Assembly: GCF_049306965.1 (NCBI RefSeq)
Contig: NC_133197.1
Location: 8,444,501 to 8,508,500, forward strand
DNA: 64,000 nt
Origin: Danio rerio
Lineage: Eukaryota > Chordata > Actinopteri > Cypriniformes > Danionidae
Direction of reading: 5' to 3'
The position numbers were made by a program, and so were the translations under genes. Below are positions 21,630-33,600 of the stretch, one piece after another (position 1 is the stretch's first letter; every line of letters starts with the position of its first letter). The notes below the pieces were generated by a model that saw nothing but the letters and a program-made list of their open reading frames with translations, made no database searches and was not told the DNA's origin.

Positions 21630-24600
21630 GTAAGTTTTACATTTGTACATCCCTGCTGGAAAAAAATAGAGCATAAACAAGCCTATGCTGGTTATCTGCT
21701 CAACCAGCCTGGTTTTTAGCTTGTTATCTCCCAGCCTGACCAGCTAAGAGAAGGCTGGAAATGGCTAAAACCCTTTTTAAACCAGGCTTGTCGACCATCT
21801 AAATCCAGACAAACAGCTTAGGCTGGTTAAAGCTGTTTTTTTTTCAGCAAGAAATTGTGTTAAAATCAGTGAGTTATTTTACAATCTCAGCTTCAGCTGT
21901 GCGTTAATTACATTTTCTAAAGATGGCATGAAATTATCATTCAGTTTGTTCTCCAGGTGTGTCTGATGCTGTTACAGTGAAGCCAGTGATGGTTGGAGAA
22001 TCAGTCACTCTAGAAATACAGAGAGACGGGGACATCGAGTGGAAGTTTAAACCCCACAACATTCTTATAGCTCAGATCAGCAGCAATAAAATCACATTGC
22101 ATGAAAATGTTCTTGGTGGGAGTTTCAGAGGCAGATTAAAGCTGGATCAGACTGGATCTCTGACCATCAACAACACCAGAACAACAGACTCTGGAGATTA
22201 TGAAGTAATCATCACCAGCACAGGAATACTACTCGACATATTCAGGCTGACTGTCCATGGTGAGAACACCCTGTCTGATGTATTCACATTTAAATGCTGT
22301 AAATCATGGTTAGAATAAGTCTGATGGAGGAATTATGGGTGGTTGTAAAATGGCAAATTCATTTATGCACTTTTTTTTTAAAGAAACAAACTGTTATCTA
22401 TGTTGGATTGCTAATATTTGCAGGATGAAGTATTATAAGTCTTTATGACTCAAACTCATTCAGGGCATGTTTGCACAGCAAAGATGATGTACTTAAAATG
22501 TATTTGTTTTCGAAAAAAAAAAATAGATTCATAGATCCTTTAAATCAGTGGTTTCAAAGTGGGGGTCGGGAACCCCCAAGGGGTCGCGGGACAATAAAGG
22601 GGGGTCGCCTGGTGATTTCCAAAAATCTATTTATTCATATTAAACCATAAAAATTACCATGTTTTATCAATAAACTACTGAAGAGAAAAATTGTTGTTTA
22701 TACTATATAGTTACTACAGTTGCTTATAGTTACTAGTTCTATTGGATTGCGACCCCTGGGGTAATTGCATAAATTTAAAGACTTGATTTTATAACGTCAG
22801 GTTAAACTTTCTGGCACATGTACAGCTCTGATATACATTAAAAAGAATAAACTAAGAATAAACTTGGGTCTATTGGTGTGTGTGCGCTATTGCATACAAG
22901 GTTTCTGTATATATAACCACCTCAGAGGATATTGGGGGTCGCGAGTCACTAGCATTGTTATTTTGGGGGTCGCAAGCTAAAAAGTTTGGGAACCCCTGCT
23001 TTAAATGGCATGTCAGGCCAGTAGGTGGTGATAACACTTTGTCAAGAAACACAACATATGCATATGCATTCCTGGAGTCCTACATTGTTATTTTGGTTGT
23101 CTAGGTCTAATCGCCACAAACAAAACTTTTTCTACACATGAATGTTACTTGGCAATTTTTACAAATGTATTTTTTTCTTTTTGTTTTTGATTTACATGAC
23201 AATAATAGTGTAGTTTTCAGTGTGAAGTTTGGGTGTGTTTACACTGCAATGATTTCAGCTAATATTATAAATGTGATTTACACAATGTCCATCAGTGTCA
23301 CTTTTGAACAAGCTGATGATGCAGATAATCTGCTAAAGAGGTTTTATGTGTATGTTACAGCGGGGATACTCTGTGTCATAGCAACAGTGATGTAAAGTAA
23401 CAAATTTCAAATACTAAAATTACTGTAATCGAGTAGTTTTTCTCAGGATTTGGAATTTACTATGTTGTTTTAAAATGTGTATCTTTACTTTCCTTTGAGT
23501 ACATTTTCAGTGCAGTATCAATACTTTTAGTCCTCTACTTTTCTTCAATCTGCAGTCACTACTTTTTTTTCTTGTCTATGGGGATTAGAAACATCAGTTT
23601 TGTGATTTCTGTCCAATCAGATCACACATAGAAGGTAAATCCCATCATAATGAACTCCCTCAAGACATGGGTGATTTATTGCAGCAAATTTGGAAGTATT
23701 AAAAGTGTCCAAGAAGATGTCCAAAATCTTTACAAAATCGCACTGACTGTTTAGACGCATGTCACTGATGAGAAGATGACAGATGTTTACTGTATGGTGA
23801 CAGAAATGGTCTTAAACACCCAGCAGGCACAGGATGTCAACATGACGTCAGATTGACGTACCCAAATGTCGTGGGGATGCTGCATTTTGTTTGGAAATGA
23901 AAATCGGGGTTTGACATCAGAACCCAACATCGTTATGATGTAACACAATGTTAATGTCTAATGTCCAACCTAAAATCAAAAATATATCAACGTCTAATGA
24001 TGTTACAGCTTGACATTGTTTGGATGTTACTACTATGACGTCTATCAGACCTTGGATTTTGGTTGCCATACCTGATGAATGAATGTCAGTATTTGACGTC
24101 AATATGACGTTGATTCAAGATGTTGGCTTGACATTTGGTTTTAGTCACTTTTTAACACAACCTAAAATCAACCAAATATCAATGTAATTTGACGTCGTTA
24201 TTGGACATCAAAATAAGGTCCTTAGATGCTGGCTAGACATTGAATTTTGATCATCTGATGTCACATAATCTAACTTTACATTAAAATTTTATGATATTGT
24301 GTGCCTACTGGACAATAACTAAATGTACTACAGAATTTTACGTTTATACATTCACAAATCACATTACGCATCAGCTTTTTATAGCGTAATACTAATAAGT
24401 ACTTTGGAAAGGTCTTTTTACTCATACTTTGAGTAATATTTACAACAAATACTTTTACTTGCACTACGTTTTTAGGCAAGTAATGGTACTTAATGGTACT
24501 AATTTACTGCAGTGCAAAAGTGTTCACAGCTGAGTGTTATAGAATGGCGCTCACAATGAAAACAGTCTAATACAAATTCCTTTGTTGCCTTGGTAATGCA

Positions 24601-27600
24601 AGTGTAATGCATATGGTAATATGGATGATGATGGGATACTTTTTATTAATAACTTAGTTGCATAATGTCTTTTGCAGGCATAATGCAACTTCATTTAGCC
24701 ATTTTTGGGAATCTTTATGAACAGAGATCATTTTGACAATGTTGTATGTGATGTTTGTGCAGAGAACCACAGGACAAATTCTCAGTGTTTAACTAAATTG
24801 TCATGAAACACACTTTTGTAAATTAAGCATTTTCAGGCCTAAGTTGGGATCATTGTTATGTAAATAAACCCTACAATTTCTGACAGATTATTCAATTCAA
24901 CATTACATGCATGTGGTTGCACAACAATCTAGAAATAATCTCTAAAAACAGAGTTATACTTCTCTCAGATTTCCCTTTTTCCAAATTTGCCTACTATTCC
25001 CTTAAAGTGTAAACTGATTTTGTGAATATAAAATTGCGTTTCTGGAAAATCATTTTACTTCCTGTTTTCTGTGGTCAGTGTATCTCCTGTTGCCAAATCT
25101 TAATGAAGTTTATTAAGCAAACGGGATACTTTACTTAAACCTAATACAGTATATTCTGTGTTGTTTTCTAGCTTCTCTTCCAATTCCTGTCATTTCCACC
25201 TTTCTAACTCCATACCCAAATGCATCATCAGTGTCCAGCTGTGTGCTGCTGTGTTCAGTGGTGAATGTGAGCGCTGTGAGTCTCTCCTGGTACAAAGGAA
25301 ACAGTGTATTGTCCAACTTCAGTGTGGCTGATGTCAGCAGCAGTCTCTCTCTACCTCTGGAGGTGGAATATCAGGATAACAGCAGCTACAGCTGTGTGGT
25401 CAACAACCCCATCAACAATCAGACCACATATCTGGACATCAACACACACTGTCAGACATGCAAAGGTACGGCAGTGGCAAAAACAGATTTTCTCTCACAA
25501 TAATAATGATCTCCTTGTTACATTTACATTTAGTCATTTAGCAGACGCTTTTGTCCAAAGCGACTTACAATTGAAGAGGCATTCAGTGATTCAACAAGAA
25601 TAGGCCATACCAACACAATCTCACGGCAATTCGTAACTTTTTCATTTAGTGGCTAATTCGTCTGAATTCGTACGATCTAATTCATACAATTTAGTACGAT
25701 TTGCTTATCCCCCAATGACGGTTGGGGTTAGGGGTGGGGTCAGTTGCCACGCCTCCTTTTTAAAATCGTACCATTTCGTACGACTGAACTCGTACAAATT
25801 TGTACGAATTAGCCACTAAACTGGCAAAACGTAAAATACTTACGCTTTCTCGTGAGATCAGGCTGGCAATACACACAAGAAGTGCAATATGTACAAAGTA
25901 ACTTGTTTGTGTTCAGAGAATCTCAGAGAAGGTCCTCCAGGATCTCTGGTAGTGTTGATATCTGCTGCTGCTGCCGCTGTTGCTGCTGCTGGATCTCTGT
26001 TGATTATTTCTGCAGTCTTCTGTGAGAAACACAGAAAAACAGATCAAGGAGGCAAGTGTTACCTGCTGCTTTAAACATTTTTTTAATAATAAATATTATA
26101 AAATATAATCTAAAAATTGCAGTCAGCTGAAACAGTTAAACTGCAATTATTAAAATAAATCAACTAAAATATTTTTTTGTTATTTAGATCCTGAATTTCG
26201 CAGTGCTATTTTAAGTTAATATGTTTCAATGCATTTTCTTATTATTCAAACAGTTCAAACAAGCATCACTTATGTTGAGGTAGTGCCCTGCAAAGGACTT
26301 GCACATGAATCGGTAAGTCTATTTGTTATTCAGTTTTGATTAATGGTATTTATAACCTGTTGATGTATGCTTGTGTTTTTGTCCATACATAATGAATGTA
26401 ACAGCACACAACAGTATGTTGTAGGACCATCTATTATTCCAGGGTTGTCCAAACTCAGTCCTGGAGAGCCGGTGTCTTGCTTAGTTTAGCTTCAACTTGC
26501 TTCAACAGTCCTGCCATAAGTTTTCTAGTATATCTAGTGCAGGAGTGCCTCCCAAACTGGGGTCTGGAGGGCTGGCATCCTGCATATTTTAGTTCCAACC
26601 CCAATTAAACACACCTGAAGAAGCTAATCAAGCTCTTTCTATACTAAAACTTCCAGGCAAGTGTGTTGAATAAAGTTAAAGCTAAACTAGGACACCCCTG
26701 TATTTGTCAAATGATGAAACTAACAGTGTGGGTGAAGGTGAAATGCATGTAAGCTGTTTCTAGCAGATTTGAAAAAGAAATATTTTTTTTGTTAGAATAA
26801 TCTGACTTCAATTTTAAGTGATCATTAATTAACAATTGTGTTCATGATAAAGCACTGATCACATTCATAAATGAGAAACTAATTTAGATATTTGACTATA
26901 TTTTAAACATCTTATCTTGTCATTTAATTGTTCATCATTTACCCAAAGTCACTTAAAGTCAGATATTACATCTGCTCACGGTCACAACTACACCAGTACT
27001 GGTATAACTGTAAACCAATTTCCTTTAAGTAATATTAGGCCGCCCCATGGTATGTTACCAGTAACAGAAAAACTACACACAACATACATTTAGTTCTTAT
27101 TTAGGTTCAAAAACAGCACACAACATATAGCTTACAGTCAGTGCAAACCTCTCATATGTGTCTTTAATATTCATCAGCACATGTAACCTCATGTTAGAAA
27201 GTAATTCCGTCATGCTGAGTTCATAATAGTCCGAAAAGTGATGATAATAGTTAAACATGGCAGTTTGTTCATGTTTTAGGTTGCTGAACTCCTTTTTTCT
27301 GGCTTCTGCTTTGTTTTTTCGCGCTTCACTCTCTCTTGTCCGTTTCTGAAAGGATCTAATGTCAGAAGCACTTCAATAATCATGCACACTTTATTATCAT
27401 CGCTCAAAAAGTTCATTATTTCAAATATAAATGCACGTACACACGAGAAAGCGAAACCGCTCAAGCTTTAGACAGCTTTGTAAACAACAAAAGGTCACAG
27501 GGTATATTTTCTTTTTTTTTGGCTTTGTGGCTGTTTATCAAGATGACGACAAGGTTGGTTTGAGCTTGGGTCAACCATGGCTATCTATTATATGTATATA

Positions 27601-30600
27601 TTATTACAGTGTAATGTCTGCACTGTGTATTTAAAAGTGGCAGTTCCTTTGTTTTCTTTCTCCTGTCTTGATGCACGAGCGAGTGACATATCTCTATAAA
27701 CCAATAGCATTCAGCTGCGTGTCCTTTTGGTACCCTTTTGTTGTTCTCAGTACCCTTTCAAAAGTTTACCCATAAAGTGGTATGGTATGGTACGGTTTTA
27801 GGTACCTTTTGACAGTGGAAATGGCTATAAAAGCATGCTGAACCGTATACTGTACCACTCAGTGGAAACGGGCCATTATTGGATGACAGTTCTTGTGATC
27901 TTGCCTCAAGGAATTCCCTAACAGTTCTCAGGGTCTGATACTGTGGAAATATTTGGCCATCCTTACATTGTCACTGTGTTTTCCACACAATAATGGTTCT
28001 GCTTCAAGAACATTGGATAGTTTATAAAACACTGTCAAAAAATGTTCCAAGACATTCAGATTTGTACATTTTTAGGATGTAAAATACACCTCAAAGGTAC
28101 AGATGTGTGCGTGATAAAAATGTACTCTTACTCTTAATTTCTGAGAGTCTAGAATGGTACAATCACAAATAAAACCTTATTTAAAATACATTAAAGGGCA
28201 CCTATGATGAAAATCATCTCTTCTAAGCTGTTTGAACAGGACTGTGTGCAGGAATAGTGTGTCCACAGTTATATTAGAGTGATAGAAACAAAACAAGTCT
28301 TTTTTTTATTTCCCGACATTAAAATAGAATCCAAAACCCTCCAGTTCTGAGTCATACGGCAATGTGATGTAGGAGTCAGGTTTTCCATGCCCACTGAATT
28401 GATTGACAGATGCATTTTAACATGTCTCCATTGTAACACGTATATCATCTGCACTTCAAGCACTTCAAGAATCATCTGCACTTCAAGAATGAGTTTTACA
28501 AGTTTAAAACATTTCTAAAACAGTGCATGTTTGTAATGAAGTAAAGACAGTAAAATCGCTGTAATTCATCACCACAACCATGTGTCAGTTCAATTATAAA
28601 AGAAGATGTTTCAGTCCCGGTTTGTGGATGTTAATTCAGGTTTATTTTGTCTATTAACATACCGGATATCTATACAGCAGTGGATAATAACGTGTTTCCT
28701 GCCACATTTGCTGTGCAAGAACAGAGCAAAGCTAAATGTGTGTGCATGAACTTTGTAACAGCATTGTGTGTGACTCGTTGCAGAAAGGCTTGGATTAATT
28801 TCACAACAAATACATAAAATAACCATTGGAAAAGTTCTTCCTGTGGTATTTCTCATAAATGGTAGATCAGCTTCCTTCTTATCTGTCACTGTGCTGTTTA
28901 TCTGAGGTGAGACACAGCATGAAAGCATCAGAGCAGAGCAAGAGAGAGATCGTTCGAGGTTACAGAAGTAACCCTTCGTTCCCCGAGGAGGGGAACGGAA
29001 GTGCCATGAATGGGAGGATTCGGATCAGAAGCCGCTTATCTGGAGAGTATTGAACGGGCCAATGAATGAAATTAATTGGCAGCGTAAGCTTGCGCAGGTG
29101 TGCGACATCTGCAATCATCTCAGCATATAAGCACACCTGAAGCCAGCAGACGCCATCCTTTTAAGCTGAAGAGACTTTCAAACAGCTAAGGGACAGTCAT
29201 TATGGCGACGGAATATGGCACTTCCGTTCCCCTCCTCGGGGAACGAAGGGTTACTTCTGTAACCTCGAACGTTCCCCTTCGGTTGGGGAACTTCAGTGCC
29301 ATGAATGGGAGAATATGGAAAGCGCCATAATGACTGCACCTTACCAACACCCCCGATGAGGAGATAGTCAAGCAAGCGTGACGCACCCACATCATGGGGG
29401 GCGCGGTCCTCCAACGTGTCCCTGGCCCTAATTTATCCTACTTCAACAGAAGTTTTACGGATTTAGATATATTTTTTGGGAAGTCGTGAGCATCTAGATA
29501 ATTCTAGGAAATACGACAGTACGTTGGGAAGCGTGCAATCCCGATAGGGAGGACGCTGCGGAGGCCATCCGTTACCCAAGGGGGGGATAGATGGCAGAAT
29601 TTACCTATGGACTAGCCCTAAAAAGGGGGAGTACGCATAGCAAAGAGTGGTTAGCGGAGAGGGAAGACACGGGTCCGCCCAGGGGGGGGACTTAACCGTG
29701 GCGGAATAAGCATATGGGATCGCCTAGTGGGGATCACGCATAGCAGGCACCTATACCCAAAACGCGGGCTGACCAGCGGGCAGACCTACAACGTAGTGGG
29801 CCAGCAAGTGACTCCTCCGCTGAGTCAGTGCTGGGGGCCACGGAGGAATCTGCAGGGCTCACCTGACGGGGAACTTTACTGACAGATAAAAAAGGCGCAC
29901 GTACCTCCGTGTTAGGGAGAATGGCGCAGCAAGCGTGTTTCAACACCCTACCGAGTTGTCTCCTCAATCACCAAAGGGTTACCTAATACCCTTGAGGAAA
30001 CCGGCTCCACTCGCAGATTGTAAAACCTTGCAAATGTGTTGGGTGTCGCCCAGCCCGCAGCTCTACAGATGTCTGTTAGAGAGGCGCCGCGTGCATGCGC
30101 CCAAGAGGATGCAACGCTCCGAGTGGAGTGTGCACGTACTCCCGGGGGACACGGCTGACCTCGACTCGAATAAGCGAGTGAAATGGCATCCACAATCCAG
30201 TGGGATAATCTTTGTTTCGATACGGCACTTCCCTGCTGCCGACCGCCATAACAGACAAAGAGCTGCTCAGATGATCTAAAATTCTGAGTACGGTCCACAT
30301 AAATGCGCAGAGCGCGAACTGGACAAAGTAAAGAAAGGGCTGGGTCTGCCTCCTCCGGGGGCAGCGCTTGCAGGTTCACTACCTGATCTCTAAAGGGGGT
30401 GGTAGGAACCTTGGGCACATAACCGGGGCGGGGTCTCAGGATAACGTGAGAGTAATCCGGCCCGAATTCCAGGCACGAGTCACTGACCGAAAATGCCTCC
30501 AGGTCCCCGACCCTCTTGATGGAGGCCAACGCAACCAGCAGAGCTGTCTTCAGGGACAGAAATCTTAGAGATACTGATTCGAGTGGCTCAAAGGGATCGG

Positions 30601-33600
30601 ATCGCAGACTCGTGAGAACGAGGGCGAGATCCCAAGAGGGCATGAGAGGGGGGCGAGATGGATTAATTCGCCTAGCACCCCTAAGGAACTGGATGACCAG
30701 GTTATGCTTTCCCACGGTGCCGCCAGCTACCGCGCTATGATAAGCGGAGATGGCGGCCACGTAAACCTTGAGAGTGGAGGGCGACAGCCTGCTGTCCAAC
30801 TTCTCTTGAAGGAAAGAGAGCACAACACTAATCTGGCAATTTCGGGGGTCTTCTCTGCGAGAGACGCACCATTCAGTGAATAGACTCCACTTCAGGGCGT
30901 AGGCGCGCCTCGTGGAGGGGGCTCTAGCCTGAGTGATGGTATTAACCACCGCAGTCGGTAGGTTACCTAAGTCTTCCTCGCGTCTAGGGACCACACGTGG
31001 AGGTTCCAAAGATCGGGGCGAGGGTGCCAGATGGTGCCCTGTCCCTGAGAGAGTAGGTCCTCTCTCAAAGGGATCCGCCAGGGGAGGGCCGTCGCGAGGA
31101 GTGAGAGCTCTGATATCCAGGTCCGGTTGGGCCAAAGGGGCGCAACTAGCAGAACCTGTTCCTCGTCCTCCCTGACCTTGCACAGAAACTGCGCGAGCAG
31201 GCTCACTGGGGGAAACGCATACTTGCGCATGCCCCGAGGCCAGCTGTGGGCCAGTGCATCCGTGCCGAGAGAGCCCTCGGTCAGGGAAAAAAACAACTGG
31301 CAGTGAGCGTTCTCGGGGGAAGCAAACAGATCGATCTGGGCCTCCCCGAATCGCGCCCATATCAGCTGAACAGACTCGGGGTGGAGTCTCCATTCTCCAG
31401 GGCGTAACAGCTGTCGTGAGAGCGCATCGGCTGCACGATTGAGCGTGCCTGGGACGTGAATGGCGCGCAGCGATTTCAGCCGCGGGTGACTCCAGAGGAG
31501 CAGACGGCGGGCGAGCTGAGACATGCGGCGAGAGCGCATACCCCCCATGCGGTTGATATACGCCGCCGCCGCCGTACTGTCCATCCTGACCAGCACGTGT
31601 TGCCGCTCCAGCACCGGTAAAAAGCGGTGGAGAGCGAGGAACACTGCCAACAGCTCTAGGCGATTGATATGCCAATGCAGCTGGGCACCCTTCCAGAGGC
31701 CCGCAGCCGCATGCCCGCGACACACGGCCCCCCAACCCGTGTTGGAAGCGTCTGTTGAAACAACAACATGGCTGGACGCCTGTCCTAGAGGCACACCGGC
31801 CTGTAGGAACGAGGGGTCGTTCCAAGGGCTGAGGGCGCGGCGACACAGCGCAGTAACCGAGACCCGGTGTGTGCCCGCGTGCCATGCGCGTCTGGGGACC
31901 CGATCGTGAAGCCAGTGCTGAAGTGGTCTCATATGGAGCAACCCGAGCGGCGTGACGGCGGCTGCGGATGCCATATGCCCCAGGAGCCTCTGAAAGAACT
32001 TCAGTGGGACCACTAGTTTGCTGTCGAGCTCCCTCAGACAGTTCAGCAACAGGCGAGCGCGTTCCTCGGAGAGGTGCGCTACCATGGTGATCGAGTCCAG
32101 CTCCATCCCGAGAAAAGAAATCCTCTGCACGGGGGCGAGTTTGCTCTTTTCTCGGTTGACCTGAAGCCCCAGTAGGCGGAGATGCCGAAGCACCTCGTCC
32201 CTGTGCATAATCAATTGCTCCCGCGAGTGGGCTAAAATCAGCCAGTCGTCGAGATAATTGAGTATGCGAATGCCCGCGAGCCGAAGGGGCGCTAGGGCAC
32301 CCTCCGCGAGTTTGGTGAAGACCCGCGGAGACAGAGAGAGCCCGAAGGGGAGGACCTTGTACTGCCACGCTCGACCCTCGAACGCAAACCGCAGAAATTG
32401 GCGGTGGCGTGGAAGAATGGAGACATGGAAATACGCGTCCTTCAGGTCTATGGCTGCAAACCAATCCCGAGGACGAACGCATTGGAGAATGCGCCTCTGC
32501 GTGAGCATTCTGAACGGCAGCTTGTGCAGACAGCGGTTCAAAACGCGCAGATCTAGGATTGGCCGTGACCCACCGCTCTTTTTGGGTACGATGAAGTATG
32601 GGCTGTAAAACCCACTCTCCATCTCGGCTGGAGGAACCGGCTCGATTGCACCCTTCGCCAGGAGGGCAGCAATCTCCTCTCGCAAGACAGGGGCGGACAG
32701 GGGGTTGACCCTGGAGAAATACACGCCCGTAAACTTGGGGGGCCGTTTCGCGAACTGAATCGCGTAACCGAGTCTGATTGTGCGTATGAGCCACCGCGAG
32801 GGGCTGGCCCGCGCTAACCAGGCAGGCAGAGCCCTCGCTAATGGAGTCATCGCTACAATCGCTGACGTACCAGCGGTGGGGCAGCGCGGAGTGGGTGTGC
32901 TGATCCGGGAAGCACGAGGGTCCCGCGGAAAAGCTGGAGGAGAGCGATTCGCTCTGGCTCCGCACCCTGACTCCGGAGAGGGGGCTGGAGGGCTGAGGGA
33001 AGGGAGACCGTCCCCCCAGCGCTCGTGAGCCACTGGCGAAGCACGTAGAGTCTGCGAGCCGGAAGGCAGCGCGTCCCGGACTGGCAGAACTCGTGCAGTC
33101 ACATCCGGGGAAGGGAAAAAGTGCTCTTTTACTGATGTTTTGGTGGCACTGAAAAGTACCGTTGTTATCGGGGCCCCGCCCTCCAGCGGGGAAAGAGCAA
33201 GTTTCCTCTTCTCCGGATGGCCTGTCTCAGGGACGCTTCGCGGTCCGTTTACCGGACTTAACGGCGCCCTGGGCAGGAGGGGCTGCCTGCTTTCGAGGTG
33301 AACGCCGCGCCCGCTTGGCCGGAGGCGCAGGCGGGGGCGGGGCAGCACTCGTTGGCGGGCGCCCTCGGCGAGGAACAGCGGAGGTGGATGGCTCGGCGGG
33401 CGGAGCGGGCTTACGGCCACGCCGATAGATGACATTGCCCATCGCATCCGACTGCTCTTTCACCGCCTTGAATTCCTGGGTGAATTTACCGACGGTGTCG
33501 CCGAACAGGCCAGCCTGGGATATGGGCGAGTCAAGAAAGCGAACTTTGTCAACGTCGCGCATATCGGCCAGGTTTAGCCAGAGGTGGCGTTCCTGAACCA

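Noticed and set aside
29948-30970. Phage-type integrase as a sign of a prophage
   Set aside because: The inverted termini, internal complementary region and RT/RNase H frame place it in a DIRS retrotransposon.
30971-32965. N-terminal two thirds of the long open frame that ends in the tyrosine recombinase
   Set aside because: It lies across the RT/RNase H frame with GC-rich composition and no recognisable motif of its own, so it is a shadow frame.
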